NCBI RefSeq assembly: GCF_001578885.1
Contig: NZ_KQ969495.1
Coordinates: forward strand, 403,876-467,875
DNA from: Streptococcus sp. DD12
Lineage (GTDB): Bacteria; Bacillota; Bacilli; Lactobacillales; Streptococcaceae
Direction of reading: 5' to 3'
Length of the DNA: 64,000 bases
Shown here: positions 1 through 8,711 of the stretch, one piece after another
Numbering within the stretch: position 1 is the first letter of the stretch
How the letters are laid out: each line of letters begins with the position of its first letter
Program-made: the position numbers and the translations under genes
The notes under the pieces: model-generated
What the model was told of the DNA's origin: nothing
The model's database searches: none
The model's input: only the letters and a program-made list of their open reading frames with translations

Positions 1-765
1 TTTATGGAAGAAGTTTTCTTGGCCAAGTTTTTTAATTTCTTTGTTGATGTAGTCCAGGAGTTCCTTATTGCCCTTTTGGACAGCAGGGGCAATGGTGTCA
101 GGTGTTCCTAAAGAAGAAATACCAACTTCATAACCTTTATTTTCCAAGGCCCAAGCCAACACTTCCGTATTATCTGTCGAGAAGGCCTCCCCGCGACCAT
201 CTAAAAGGGCTTGGTAGGCATCGCTGTATTGGTCGTATTTTTGCAGTTTAATTTTTGGATAATTTTTTTCAAAAAAGGTTTCAGCTGTCGTTCCTTTGGT
301 GACGATGAGGGTTTTGCCTTCTAGTTGCTCGGGTTTTGTGATGAGGGCATCCTTAGGAGACACCACACCGATAGAAACTTTCATGTAAGGAAGGGCAAAA
401 TCAACTTGTTTTTTGCGTTCAGGAGTTACAGTAAAGTTGGCAAGGGTGATATCAACCTTGTTGGATTTCAGGTATTCAGCACGATTGGCAGCGTCAACAG
501 GAACGTATTTGGCTTTCACGCCTAAATCTTTGGCTAAGCGGTTGCCAAGAACGATATCGTAGCCTTGGTATTGGCCCTTATCATCCACATAACCAAAAGG
601 TTTTTTATCGCTAAAAACGGCAATCCGTAATTCCCCGCTTTTTTTAATCTCAGCGATAGAACGTGGTTTAGCTGATGAAGCCTGTTTGCCAGAAGAGCAG
701 GCGGCTAAACCGATAAGGCCTAAAAAGAGAAGAAGTGAGGTAAAAATAAGCGTTAGTTTTTTCAT
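1..765 (-). CDS. Amino-acid ABC transporter substrate-binding lipoprotein (3' end cut by window)
   Basis: Extracellular solute-binding protein (SBP family 3) that delivers an amino acid, probably cystine, glutamine or another polar one, to the permeases encoded just upstream. It reads from an ATG at 763-765 to the window edge, 255 codons with no stop, so the C-terminus lies outside. The N-terminus has two lysines, a hydrophobic stretch and a lipobox L-A-A-C with the lipidated Cys at residue 23. SBP_bac_3 hallmarks follow: GELRIAVFSDKKPFGYVD, then GYDIVLGNRLAKDLG, then DITLANFTVTPERKKQVDFA. RBS AAGGAG lies just upstream of the ATG. It is last in a four-gene minus-strand operon. The substrate is inference; the family assignment is secure. 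Confidence 0.9.
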   Translation of the reverse strand, partial: MKKLTLIFTSLLLFLGLIGLAACSSGKQASSAKPRSIAEIKKSGELRIAVFSDKKPFGYVDDKGQYQGYDIVLGNRLAKDLGVKAKYVPVDAANRAEYLKSNKVDITLANFTVTPERKKQVDFALPYMKVSIGVVSPKDALITKPEQLEGKTLIVTKGTTAETFFEKNYPKIKLQKYDQYSDAYQALLDGRGEAFSTDNTEVLAWALENKGYEVGISSLGTPDTIAPAVQKGNKELLDYINKEIKKLGQENFFHK

Positions 766-783
766 AATAATCTCCTTTGAGTA

Positions 784-1539
784 TTAGAGGTAACTGCCAA
801 AATGGCTGAAATCAAAGACATTTAAAAATTCTTGAGCCCTTTGTGTTTTGGGATGGTGGAAGAACTCCTGAGCTGAACTTTCTTCGATAATCTTTCCACC
901 ATCAAGAAAGAGAATGCGGTCAGCGACAGCCTGAGCGAATTGCAACTCATGCGTTACGATAATCATGGTTCGCCCTTCCTGAGCCAAATCATTGATGAGG
1001 GATAAGACTTCTCGCACCATTTCGGGGTCGAGTGACGCTGTCACCTCATCAAATAGTAAGACATCAGGCTGCATGAGTAAAGCACGGATGATTGCCACCC
1101 GTTGTTTTTGTCCTCCAGACAATTGGCGTGAAAAGGCATGTTCTTTGTCTAAAAGCCCTACACGGTCTAAGAGGTCCTGAGCCTCCTTGGTGACGCTCGC
1201 TTTGGAGCGTTTTTGGACCTTGGTCGGCCCCAGCAAAAGATTGCCCAGCACATCTAAATGGGGAAATAAGTCGTAACTTTGAAAAACCATTCCCACTTGC
1301 TGACGAAGTTGTGACAAGGATTCTTTCCCTAAAGCGGGCTTTCCTTCTAAGAAAATCTCTCCACTTTGAATAGTTTCTAAACCATTTATCGTCCGCAGGA
1401 GGGTGCTTTTTCCGCTCCCAGAAGCCCCCAAAATGACCACGACCTCCCCTTTTTTGACCGAAAAACTGAGATCATTTAAAATCGTTTGCGAGCCAAATGT
1501 TTTCGTGAGGTGTTGGATATCTAAAATAGTATCTGACAT
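784..1539 (-). CDS. Polar amino-acid ABC transporter ATP-binding protein
   Basis: Cytoplasmic ATPase that powers the importer formed with the two neighbouring permeases. Walker [10 protein letters not shown] is at residues 38-46, the Q-loop near FQSYDLFP (87-93), signature LSGGQ at 140-144, Walker B VLLFDE at about 160-165 and the H-loop in IIVTHEL. The length of 251 residues is usual for the GlnQ/HisP type. It lies 12 bp after the permease gene and 18 bp before the binding-protein start, so it is co-transcribed. The final ten residues or so (FDFSHFGSYL) go slightly beyond a typical GlnQ end. Confidence 0.93.
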   Translation of the reverse strand: MSDTILDIQHLTKTFGSQTILNDLSFSVKKGEVVVILGASGSGKSTLLRTINGLETIQSGEIFLEGKPALGKESLSQLRQQVGMVFQSYDLFPHLDVLGNLLLGPTKVQKRSKASVTKEAQDLLDRVGLLDKEHAFSRQLSGGQKQRVAIIRALLMQPDVLLFDEVTASLDPEMVREVLSLINDLAQEGRTMIIVTHELQFAQAVADRILFLDGGKIIEESSAQEFFHHPKTQRAQEFLNVFDFSHFGSYL

Positions 1540-1551
1540 GACCTTTCCTTT

Positions 1552-2232
1552 CTAAATTTTGCTCCAGTGTTTTTCCAGAAAACTGGCATACTTGGAAATT
1601 GGAAAACAGACCGCAAAATAAAGAATAAAAATAAAACCGTAAATCCAAAAGGAAGCCGTTGGGATGGTCAAGCGATTGCTATCAATGATTTGTTGACCTA
1701 CCTTTATGACCTCGACGACCCCGATAAAGACAACCAAGGACGTTGTTTTTATCATACGTGTCACGAGGTTAATGGATTGAGGGAGCAGTTGACGGATAAT
1801 TTGCGGAATGATAATAAATCGGTAAATTTGCAAAGGACCTAGGCCTAAGGCTTGCGCACTCTCAATTTGGTGCTTGGGTAAAGCTGTGATTGCGCCACGG
1901 ACCAAGTCCCCCATTTCGGCTGTTCCCCAAAAAGTGAATACAATGATTGCAGACAGCTCCCCAGAGATATTGATATCAAATGACCGAGCAAAGCCAAAAT
2001 AGACGATAAATAGAAGCACTAGCTGAGGCATGATGCGAACAATCTCTAGGTAACAACGACTCAAAAAACGAATAAGCCGTGACTTGGCAGTCATGATGAG
2101 CCCAAATATGATTCCAAGAAAGAGAGACAAGACAACAGCCACTAAAGACAGTCCAATGGTGACGCCTAAGCCTTGAAAAATACGCCAAAGATTGTTTCCC
2201 TCAAAGAGTACCCGAAGTCCCGTGTCCTGCAT
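1552..2232 (-). CDS. Amino-acid ABC transporter permease
   Basis: Integral membrane subunit of the HisM/GlnP type. It has about five hydrophobic segments and the EAA loop around residues 118-145 (HQIESAQALGLGPLQIYRF), which contacts the ATPase. The 226-residue length fits the family. Its start overlaps the end of the upstream permease gene by about 32 bp, which indicates translational coupling. With the second permease it would form the heterodimeric channel of the importer. Confidence 0.9.
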   Translation of the reverse strand: MQDTGLRVLFEGNNLWRIFQGLGVTIGLSLVAVVLSLFLGIIFGLIMTAKSRLIRFLSRCYLEIVRIMPQLVLLFIVYFGFARSFDINISGELSAIIVFTFWGTAEMGDLVRGAITALPKHQIESAQALGLGPLQIYRFIIIPQIIRQLLPQSINLVTRMIKTTSLVVFIGVVEVIKVGQQIIDSNRLTIPTASFWIYGFIFILYFAVCFPISKYASFLEKHWSKI

Positions 2233-2872
2233 AGCGAAGCCTCCTTTCTAACCAAGAAAACAGCAGTGATATGGGCAGTAGCATGAGTAAGTAGGCAATT
2301 ACCAAAAGTAAAAGTGCTATATCTGTTTCATAGTAAAGACCAATCAAATCCTTAGCGACATACATTAAATCCGCCAAAGCAACGGCTGAAACAACGGAAG
2401 TTTCCTTGATCAGAAAAATGACATTGGCACTAAAGGAAGGCATGGAAACAGCTAAGGCTTGTGGCAAAAGAACATAATAGAAAATCTGAAAGGGAGACAG
2501 TCCAATGGCCAAAGCAGATTCTTCCTGACTTTTTGACAAAGCCTCGAAGCCACTCCGAAAGGATTCAGCCATGTAGGAACCTCCGAGGAAGATGAGTCCA
2601 AAAATAGCACAGAATTCTGAAGATAAGACGAGTCCGATACGAGGGAGCCCAAAATACAGGAAAAATAACTGAATCAGTAAGGGGGTATTGCGTGAGATTT
2701 CTATATAAGCTGTCGCAAGTTGTTTTAGACCAGGAATCTTAAAATAGCGAATCAAACTCACGATAAAACCAATAAAGAGCGCCCCTAGAATCCCCAAAAA
2801 AGCAATCCTTAAGGTCAGCCAAAAGGCCGTCTCGTACAAGGGATAATATTGACTGATGATGGACCAATCCAT
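2201..2872 (-). CDS. Amino-acid ABC transporter permease, first gene of operon
   Basis: Second membrane subunit (223 residues) of the same importer. The EAA loop reads SQEESALAIGLSPFQIFYY, and LRIAFLGILGALFIGF is a typical first membrane span. It starts at ATG 2870-2872 behind a GGAGG Shine-Dalgarno. Upstream a promoter can be proposed on the minus strand (TAGTCA, 17 nt, TAAACT), preceded by a perfect palindrome at 2941-2958 that may be its operator. Confidence 0.9.
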   Translation of the reverse strand: MDWSIISQYYPLYETAFWLTLRIAFLGILGALFIGFIVSLIRYFKIPGLKQLATAYIEISRNTPLLIQLFFLYFGLPRIGLVLSSEFCAIFGLIFLGGSYMAESFRSGFEALSKSQEESALAIGLSPFQIFYYVLLPQALAVSMPSFSANVIFLIKETSVVSAVALADLMYVAKDLIGLYYETDIALLLLVIAYLLMLLPISLLFSWLERRLRYAGHGTSGTL

Positions 2873-2940
2873 GTCCTGCCTCCTCTATCAAAGATAAGTT
2901 TAGTTTAATGTTTCTTTAAGTATTTGACTACTATGCATTT

Positions 2941-2958
2941 CTGATAACCGGTTATCAG
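2941..2958. promoter_or_regulatory. Perfect 18-bp palindrome upstream of amino-acid ABC operon, candidate operator
   Basis: CTGATAACC followed directly by its reverse complement GGTTATCAG. A further half-site TGATAAC is at 2965-2971, so TGATAAC occurs twice in the same orientation 23 bp apart, plus once inverted. The palindrome lies about 70 bp before the first permease start and just upstream of a possible minus-strand -35 (TAGTCA). That position suits an activator of a transporter operon. I do not recognise the motif as a known CodY, GlnR, ArgR or MetR box. Confidence 0.5.
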
Positions 2959-3008
2959 TTTTTTTGATAACAAGACCTTTTTTCCGCTAGCCTTTTTGGG
3001 TTGCTTGC

Positions 3009-3037
3009 TTGTCAGTTTTCTCACTTTTTGATACAAT
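3009..3037 (+). promoter_or_regulatory. Promoter of xpt-pbuX
   Basis: -35 TTGTCA at 3009-3014, 17-nt spacer, -10 TACAAT at 3032-3037. Transcription would start about 3044, just ahead of the purine riboswitch aptamer. Confidence 0.75.
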
Positions 3038-3050
3038 AAGGGCTGTTAGA

Positions 3051-3113
3051 GCTTATTTATGCTGGGAATTGGCCCAGTGTTTCTACAAGACACCGGAATG
3101 TCTAACAATAAGT
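3051..3113 (+). ncRNA. Purine (guanine-type) riboswitch aptamer
   Basis: Three-way junction of the purine family. P1 pairs GCTTATT (3051-3057) with AATAAGT (3107-3113). P2 is GCTGGG/CCCAGT with a six-nt loop ending GG. The J2/3 core GTTTCTAC is intact. P3 is AGACA/TGTCT with a loop starting CC, and the GG and CC can form the L2-L3 kissing pairs. The specificity base before the P1 3' strand is C, which predicts guanine or hypoxanthine rather than adenine. J1/2 appears one base short (TAT) and the junction side of P3 shows an A-A mismatch relative to the Bacillus xpt aptamer. It sits directly upstream of xpt with a terminator between them. Confidence 0.82.
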
Positions 3114-3161
3114 GACTAGTTGATTACTAGATTTATTGGACGTGAGGCCCTTGGCCGCGCT

Positions 3162-3202
3162 AGAGGTGTACCAAACTTATGACAGTTGGTCACCTCTTTT
3201 TG
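3162..3202 (+). terminator. Riboswitch-controlled attenuator terminator before xpt
   Basis: Strong hairpin AGAGGTG-T-ACCAA paired with TTGGT-CACCTCT, followed by TTTTTG, ending about 18 bp before the xpt ATG. The in-frame ATG at 3179 lies in the loop and is not a plausible start. Between aptamer and terminator, 3107-3137 can form an alternative hairpin that uses the P1 3' strand, the sort of switch expected for an OFF riboswitch. Confidence 0.85.
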
Positions 3203-3220
3203 TTTGAAGAAAGGACAGTC

Positions 3221-3802
3221 ATGAAGTTACTGGAAGAACGCATTCGTCAAGATGGGCAAGTGCTGGGAACTGATATTCTCAAAGTTGACAGTTTTTTGAC
3301 CCATCAAGTCGATTATGCTCTCATGCAGGCTATTGGACAAGTTTTCGCCAAAGCCTATGCCCAAGCAGGAATTACAAAGGTGGTGACCATTGAAGCATCC
3401 GGGATTGCCCCTGCTCTCTACACGGCCCAGGCCTTGGATGTTCCAATGATTTTTGCCAAAAAAGCAAAAAATGTCACCATGAATGAGGGCATTTTGACGA
3501 CGGAAGTCTACTCTTTCACTAAAAAGGTAACCAGTACCGTCTCCATCGCTAGCAAATTTTTGTCTCAAGAAGACCGTGTCTTGATTATCGATGACTTTTT
3601 AGCCAACGGACAAGCAGCTAAAGGGCTTCTAGATATCATTGGTCAGGCCGGAGCCAGCGTTGCGGGGATTGGGATTGTGATTGAAAAGGCCTTTCAACCT
3701 GGTCGTCAGTTATTAGAAGAAGCAGGGGTCCCTGTTACCTCGTTGGCTCGAATCCAAGCCTTCCAAGAAGGCCAAGTTATTTTTGCGGAGGCAGATATTT
3801 AA
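3221..3802 (+). CDS. xpt: Xanthine phosphoribosyltransferase
   Basis: Transfers phosphoribose from PRPP to xanthine to give XMP (purine salvage, cytoplasm). It has 193 residues from ATG 3221, the family's usual length; the RBS GAAAGGA precedes it. The PRPP-binding motif [13 protein letters not shown] is at about residues 123-135. Upstream ATGs fall in the attenuator hairpin and were rejected. pbuX starts one base after the stop codon. Expression should be off when guanine is plentiful. Confidence 0.96.
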   Translation: MKLLEERIRQDGQVLGTDILKVDSFLTHQVDYALMQAIGQVFAKAYAQAGITKVVTIEASGIAPALYTAQALDVPMIFAKKAKNVTMNEGILTTEVYSFTKKVTSTVSIASKFLSQEDRVLIIDDFLANGQAAKGLLDIIGQAGASVAGIGIVIEKAFQPGRQLLEEAGVPVTSLARIQAFQEGQVIFAEADI

Positions 3803-3803
3803 G

Positions 3804-5087
3804 ATGCAAACTAAGGAACAAAATCATCCTCAAGCAGCCGTTCTCGGCTTGCAACACCTTCTTGCCATGTATGCGGGCTCTATTTTAGTCCCTATTATGA
3901 TTGCAGGAGCTTTGGGTTATTCACAAGAACAACTAACCTACCTCATCTCAACTGATATTTTCATGTGTGGTGTGGCGACTTTCTTGCAACTGCAGTTACG
4001 CAAGCATTTTGGTATTGGGCTACCAGTTGTTTTAGGCTGTGCCTTTCAATCTGTCGCACCCCTGTCCATTATCGGGGCCCAGCAAGGTTCGGGTTACATG
4101 TTTGGGGCTTTAATTGCTTCTGGTATCTACGTCGTCCTTGTTGCTGGCGTCTTCTCTAAAGTAGCCAATTATTTCCCACCAGTCGTAACGGGGTCTGTTA
4201 TCACAACCATTGGTTTAACTTTGATTTCAGTAGCCATTGGTAATATGGGCAATAATGTTGAAAAACCAACGAGTCAGTCCATGATTCTTTCACTGATCAC
4301 CATCGCTATTGTGATAGCTGTCAACGTTTTTGCCAAAGGCTTTATCAAGTCTATTGCAATCCTGATTGGTTTGATTGCAGGAACCGTCATTGCAGCCTTT
4401 ATGGGCTTGGTGGATGTCTCAGCCGTGGCAGCGGCACCTCTTATTCATGTGCCTCAACCCTTCTATTTTGGTATGCCTCAATTTGAAATCACCTCCATTG
4501 TGATGATGTGTATCATTGCGACAGTCTCCATGGTCGAATCTACTGGGGTGTATCTTGCCTTAGCCGATTTAACAGATGACAAATTAGATAGCCAACGCCT
4601 CCGTAACGGTTACCGTTCTGAAGGTTTGGCCGTATTGTTGGGTGGTATTTTTAATACCTTCCCTTATACAGGATTCTCACAAAATGTCGGTCTTGTCCGT
4701 ATTTCTGGCATCAAAACCCGCCGTCCGATCTACTATACCGCTCTCTTTTTGGTACTGCTTGGTCTTGTTCCTAAATTTGGAGCCTTGGCCCAATTAATTC
4801 CTAGTCCTGTTTTAGGAGGCGCTATGATTGTCCTCTTTGGTATGGTAGCTGTTCAAGGGATGCAGATGTTCCGTCAGGTTGATTTCGAGCACAATGAACA
4901 TAATTTTATTATTGTCGCTGTTTCTGTGGCTTGTGGTGTCGGTTTTAATGGCACAAACCTCTTTGCAAGCCTACCAAGCACCGTTCAGATGTTTTTGACC
5001 AATGGTATTGTGATTGCTACACTATTCTCAGTTGTCTTAAATTTAATCTTGAATGGCAAACCCAAACAAGACGATGTTTTAGATTAA
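3804..5087 (+). CDS. pbuX: Xanthine/uracil permease (xanthine permease)
   Basis: Nucleobase:cation symporter of the NCS2 family; brings xanthine into the cell for Xpt. It has 427 residues starting MQTKEQNHPQA, with many membrane spans and the NCS2 signature region around FNTFPYTGFSQNVGLVRISG. I chose ATG 3804, one base after the xpt stop. The GCGGAGG stretch is about 12 bp upstream. The alternative TTG at 3783 would overlap xpt. A terminator follows at 5094-5125. Confidence 0.95.
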   Translation: MQTKEQNHPQAAVLGLQHLLAMYAGSILVPIMIAGALGYSQEQLTYLISTDIFMCGVATFLQLQLRKHFGIGLPVVLGCAFQSVAPLSIIGAQQGSGYMFGALIASGIYVVLVAGVFSKVANYFPPVVTGSVITTIGLTLISVAIGNMGNNVEKPTSQSMILSLITIAIVIAVNVFAKGFIKSIAILIGLIAGTVIAAFMGLVDVSAVAAAPLIHVPQPFYFGMPQFEITSIVMMCIIATVSMVESTGVYLALADLTDDKLDSQRLRNGYRSEGLAVLLGGIFNTFPYTGFSQNVGLVRISGIKTRRPIYYTALFLVLLGLVPKFGALAQLIPSPVLGGAMIVLFGMVAVQGMQMFRQVDFEHNEHNFIIVAVSVACGVGFNGTNLFASLPSTVQMFLTNGIVIATLFSVVLNLILNGKPKQDDVLD

Positions 5088-5093
5088 TAAAAA

Positions 5094-5125
5094 GGCAGCA
5101 AGCACTTGACTTGCTGTCTCTTTTA
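5094..5125 (+). terminator. Terminator of xpt-pbuX
   Basis: GGCAGCAAG pairs with CTTGCTGTC across a short loop, followed by TCTTTTATTTT. It starts seven bases after the pbuX stop. Confidence 0.85.
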
Positions 5126-5162
5126 TTTTGTCATAGAATGGCAGAAGGAAAAGGAGATTACC

Positions 5163-5837
5163 GTGTATCTGAACCTTTATTATGAAGAGGAAGCTCTTAA
5201 ACCTTTAGCTGAGCAACTCAAAGAGGCTTATAAGGGGCTCGTAAGCTGGGAGAAGGGGGCTTCAAAACATTTAGTATTAGGCTACTGCCAATACATTCCG
5301 GGTGAAAAGGCCTTGTTCATCCAAGAAGGCGATCCAAAAGATTCAACCGACAATACCTTGTTTGTGAGGTCTTTAACAGGGTTCTGTCAAGATGCCTCTG
5401 CTATTTTGGAGCTCAACAAACGCCTATTTGCCTGGCAGAAGGACTGGCTAGCCGACTGGCCAAGCTTGTACCGTGTGACTGATGCGGACAATCACCTGGT
5501 GTACAGCAATGGTCGACCAAGTGACCCATTTGATTTTCCAAGTCACCTCAATCTAGATTACCAGCTTGACCCTTTGATGCTGGAGCAAATCCAGAGGTCA
5601 AGCAAGGACCAATTGCTGGAGGCAATTCCCCTAGCAGACAAAGAGAGTTTTTGGGTTCACCGTTATCAGGGACTTAGGGATGCCAGCGGTCAATGGCGTG
5701 GGGTTGTGGAAAGCACGGAAGACATTTTGCCACTGATTTACTGGTATCTTGAGGAAACCTATCAAGGCTTAGTTAGCCTTTCGGATACGACCTCAGGGCC
5801 ATCGGTAGCTGCCACCGATTCTGATGAAATCAATTAA
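5163..5837 (+). CDS. Uncharacterised protein with PAS-like C-terminal half
   Basis: 224 residues from GTG 5163, which has AAGGAGA five bases upstream; an earlier in-frame start lies inside the pbuX terminator and was rejected. No signal peptide or membrane span is visible, so it is probably cytoplasmic. Residues about 95-205 have the rhythm of a PAS sensor domain: YRVTDADNHLVYSNG, then FWVHRYQGLRDASGQWRGVVESTEDI. The closing strand resembles PAS domains of the DUF438/PAS_10 group. The N-terminal part is unassigned. No output domain is attached, so its role is unknown. It ends at a bidirectional terminator shared with the tautomerase gene. Confidence 0.7.
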   Translation: MYLNLYYEEEALKPLAEQLKEAYKGLVSWEKGASKHLVLGYCQYIPGEKALFIQEGDPKDSTDNTLFVRSLTGFCQDASAILELNKRLFAWQKDWLADWPSLYRVTDADNHLVYSNGRPSDPFDFPSHLNLDYQLDPLMLEQIQRSSKDQLLEAIPLADKESFWVHRYQGLRDASGQWRGVVESTEDILPLIYWYLEETYQGLVSLSDTTSGPSVAATDSDEIN

Positions 5838-5873
5838 AAATGCGACTAGAGCACTAGCTTTAGTCGCATTTTT
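5836..5873. terminator. Bidirectional terminator
   Basis: AAAAATGCGACTA pairs with TAGTCGCATTTTT. It lies between the converging PAS-like gene and the tautomerase gene and has T-runs for both strands. Confidence 0.88.
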
Positions 5874-5874
5874 C

Positions 5875-6060
5875 TTAGGCTTTGGTTTTCTTTTCACCAT
5901 GTGGGAAATAGGTTCCCTCAGGCATATCGTTGATGAAAACATGGATGGCTTCTTTAGGTGCTTTGGCAATGCGAGACACGACTTCGGTGACCTCACGCGC
6001 AAGTTCTTCTTTTTGGGCATCAGAGCGTCCTTCAAAAAGATCGATTTTGACAAATGGCAT
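5875..6060 (-). CDS. 4-oxalocrotonate tautomerase family protein
   Basis: Small 61-residue tautomerase of the 4-OT/DmpI superfamily, cytoplasmic and usually hexameric. After Met removal the catalytic Pro1 is exposed (M-P-FVKIDLFEGRSDAQK). Conserved basic residues (KID, R12) follow, and the C-terminus is GTYFPHGEKKTKA. The RBS TAGGAGG is upstream. The physiological substrate in streptococci is not known; no aromatic degradation genes are nearby. It is often found next to tdk in streptococci, here divergently transcribed. Confidence 0.88.
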   Translation of the reverse strand: MPFVKIDLFEGRSDAQKEELAREVTEVVSRIAKAPKEAIHVFINDMPEGTYFPHGEKKTKA

Positions 6061-6212
6061 ATTGGCTAACCTCCTAATTTTATAGTTTCAGCATACCACA
6101 CCCTGAAAAAAATTGCGAGACTTAAGCTAAAGTTCTCTAGCCTGACATTTCCATGCTTTTTTTAGCCTTTAAAATATGATAAAATAAAGGCGTTAGACTT
6201 GTGGAGGATACT

Positions 6213-6797
6213 GTGGCTCAATTGTATTTTAAGTATGGTACCATGAATTCTGGTAAGACCATCGAAATTTTAAAAGTTGCGCATAATTACGAGGAACAAG
6301 GGAAGCCTGTCGTCTTATTGACATCAGCCTTGGACACCCGTGATGGCCGTGGTGTGATTGCGAGTCGGATTGGTCTAAAACGTGAGGCAATTGCCATTGA
6401 GACTGAAACCAATATCTTTGAGTTAATCAGTCAGTTGTCTTATAGGCCTTATTGCGTTTTGGTGGATGAAAGTCAATTTCTGACCAAAGCACATGTCTAT
6501 CAGCTAGCTAGATTGGTAGATGAAAAGGCTATCCCAGTAATGGCTTTTGGTCTAAAGAATGACTTTCGCAATGCCCTTTTTGAAGGGTCTGAGCAATTAC
6601 TGCTCTTAGCGGATAAGATTGAAGAAATCAAGACCATTTGCCATTTTTGTTCGCGGAAGGCAACCATGATTTTACGCACACAAAATGGACAAGCCGTCTA
6701 TGATGGCCCGCAAATTCAGATTGGTGGAAACGAAACCTACATCCCAGTTTGCCGCAGACATTATTTTAACCCCAAACAGGAGACAAAGGAGATTTAA
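6213..6797 (+). CDS. tdk: Thymidine kinase
   Basis: Phosphorylates thymidine to dTMP (salvage). It has 194 residues with P-loop GTMNSGKT near the start, the VDESQF lid/Walker B region at about residue 87, and a zinc site made by CHFC and the later C-R-R-H. I chose GTG 6213 (MAQLYFKYG), six bases after GGAGG. The earlier GTG at 6201 would overlap that Shine-Dalgarno. It is first in the long operon reaching to 15646, and prfA starts one base after its stop. Confidence 0.95.
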   Translation: MAQLYFKYGTMNSGKTIEILKVAHNYEEQGKPVVLLTSALDTRDGRGVIASRIGLKREAIAIETETNIFELISQLSYRPYCVLVDESQFLTKAHVYQLARLVDEKAIPVMAFGLKNDFRNALFEGSEQLLLLADKIEEIKTICHFCSRKATMILRTQNGQAVYDGPQIQIGGNETYIPVCRRHYFNPKQETKEI

Positions 6798-6798
6798 A

Positions 6799-7881
6799 AT
6801 GAATATTTATGACCAGCTACAGGCGGTAGAAGACCGCTACGAAGAGTTGGGAGAATTACTCAGCGACCCAGATGTTGTGTCAGACACGAAGCGGTTTATG
6901 CAACTGTCACGTGAGGAAGCCAACACGCGCGAAACGGTTGATGTATACCGTACCTACAAAAAGGTCCTGCAAGCCATTACCGATTCGGAAGAAATGATTC
7001 GAGACGCTGCTGGAGATGCAGAACTAGAAGCCATGGCAAAAGAGGAGCTTAAGCAAGCCAAGCTTGAAAAAGAAGACTTGGAAGAGCGCTTAAAAATCCT
7101 TCTTCTTCCTAAAGACCCAAATGATGACAAAAACATCATCTTGGAAATCCGTGGTGCAGCAGGTGGTGACGAGGCCTCGCTCTTTGCAGGCGATCTGCTC
7201 AATATGTATCAACGCTATGCGGAAAGCCAAGGCTGGAAGTTTGAAGTCATGGAGGCGTCATTAAATGGTGTCGGTGGCTATAAAGAAGTTGTCGTCATGG
7301 TCTCAGGGGAATCGGTTTACTCCAAATTGAAGTACGAATCTGGTGCCCATCGCGTTCAACGGGTCCCTGTGACGGAAAGTCAAGGGCGTGTGCACACGTC
7401 GACAGCCACTGTCCTCGTCATGCCTGAAGTGGAAGATGTTGAATATGACATTGACCCTAAGGATCTGCGGGTGGATATCTACCATGCATCTGGCGCGGGT
7501 GGACAAAACGTCAATAAAGTTGCTACAGCCGTGCGGATGGTCCATTTGCCAACAGGTATCAAGGTTGAAATGCAGGAAGAACGGACGCAACAAAAGAACC
7601 GCGACAAGGCCATCAAAGTCATCCGGGCTCGTGTGGCGGACCATTTTGCCCAAATCGCCCAAGATGAGCAAGATGCCGAGCGAAAATCAACTATTGGGAC
7701 AGGGGACCGTTCGGAACGCATTCGGACTTATAATTTCCCACAAAATCGCGTCACGGATCACCGGATTGGCTTGACCCTGCAAAAATTAGATACCATTTTA
7801 TCTGGGAAAATGGATGAAGTCATTGACGCCTTGGTTCTTTATGATCAAACCCAAAAACTAGAAGCGTTGGCTAACGAATGA
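6799..7881 (+). CDS. prfA: Peptide chain release factor 1
   Basis: Recognises UAA/UAG stop codons and triggers peptide release. It has 360 residues with the universal GGQ motif in [13 protein letters not shown] at about residues 230-242, where the Gln is methylated by the downstream prmC product. The start is ATG 6799 with AAAGGAG upstream, after the tdk stop. Its stop overlaps the prmC start (ATGA). Confidence 0.97.
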   Translation: MNIYDQLQAVEDRYEELGELLSDPDVVSDTKRFMQLSREEANTRETVDVYRTYKKVLQAITDSEEMIRDAAGDAELEAMAKEELKQAKLEKEDLEERLKILLLPKDPNDDKNIILEIRGAAGGDEASLFAGDLLNMYQRYAESQGWKFEVMEASLNGVGGYKEVVVMVSGESVYSKLKYESGAHRVQRVPVTESQGRVHTSTATVLVMPEVEDVEYDIDPKDLRVDIYHASGAGGQNVNKVATAVRMVHLPTGIKVEMQEERTQQKNRDKAIKVIRARVADHFAQIAQDEQDAERKSTIGTGDRSERIRTYNFPQNRVTDHRIGLTLQKLDTILSGKMDEVIDALVLYDQTQKLEALANE

Positions 7882-8711
7882 CCTATGGCCAATTATTTGC
7901 CCATTATGGGCAAAAACTAGAAGCAGTCGGAGAAGAAGCTCAGGCCTTGCATTTGGCCTTTCAAGAGATAAAACACTTAACCGTGAGTGAGTTTTTTCTG
8001 CTGATGACACAAGAAGTTCAAGCAGATGATGAGGCTTTGCTAGCGCAACTCTATCAGGCGCTAGCCGACCATCAGCCTGTCCAATACTTACTAGGTCATG
8101 CTGACTTTAAAGGGCGTTCTTTTAAGGTCGATAAGCGTGTTTTGATTCCTAGGCCTGAAACAGAAGAGTTGGTGGATTGGATTTTGGCAACTTATCCAGA
8201 CAAGCCTCTTCGGCTATTAGATATTGGAACAGGGAGTGGTGCGATTGCCATCAGTTTGGCGCTTGCTCGGCCTCATTGGAAAGTGACTGCTAGTGATATC
8301 AGTCCACAGGCTCTTGAAGTTGCCCGACTGAATGCGGAGGCTTTAGGAGCTAAGCTTGACTTTGTCTTATCTGATGTCTTTGAAAATATCAGTGGACAAT
8401 TTGATCTTATTGTTTCTAATCCGCCTTATATTGCCAGAAAAGATGTGGCAGAAGTGGGGGCTAACGTTCTTGCTAGCGAACCTCAGTTGGCTCTTTTTGC
8501 CGATGAAGAGGGCTTGGCAATCTATCGAAAAATTAGCGAACAGGCACCACAATACCTTACCTCAAAGGGAAACGTCTTTTTTGAGATTGGCTATCGGCAA
8601 GGAAATGCCGTTTCACAGTTATTAAAAAAAGCCTTTCCTGACAAGATGATTTCCCTTCGTAAGGACCAATTTGGACAAGATCGGATGGTGAGCACCAGTG
8701 ACAAAGCATGA
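7878..8711 (+). CDS. prmC: Release factor glutamine N5-methyltransferase
   Basis: SAM-dependent enzyme that methylates the GGQ glutamine of release factors. It has 277 residues: an N-terminal helical domain, then the SAM motif [13 protein letters not shown] at about 113-125 and the catalytic NPPY at about 184-187. It overlaps prfA by four bases, matching its substrate relationship. Confidence 0.96.
   Translation: MTYGQLFAHYGQKLEAVGEEAQALHLAFQEIKHLTVSEFFLLMTQEVQADDEALLAQLYQALADHQPVQYLLGHADFKGRSFKVDKRVLIPRPETEELVDWILATYPDKPLRLLDIGTGSGAIAISLALARPHWKVTASDISPQALEVARLNAEALGAKLDFVLSDVFENISGQFDLIVSNPPYIARKDVAEVGANVLASEPQLALFADEEGLAIYRKISEQAPQYLTSKGNVFFEIGYRQGNAVSQLLKKAFPDKMISLRKDQFGQDRMVSTSDKA

Noticed and set aside
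3179..3220. Upstream ATG that would lengthen xpt by 14 residues
   Set aside because: It lies in the attenuator hairpin and lacks an RBS; ATG 3221 has a good Shine-Dalgarno and gives the family length.
5793..6069. ORFs overlapping the tautomerase region in other frames
   Set aside because: They read through the bidirectional terminator; the 61-residue tautomerase with Pro1 explains the region.
7303..7774. Long antisense and alternative-frame ORFs inside prfA
   Set aside because: Shadows of a highly conserved coding frame; no RBS and no family resemblance.
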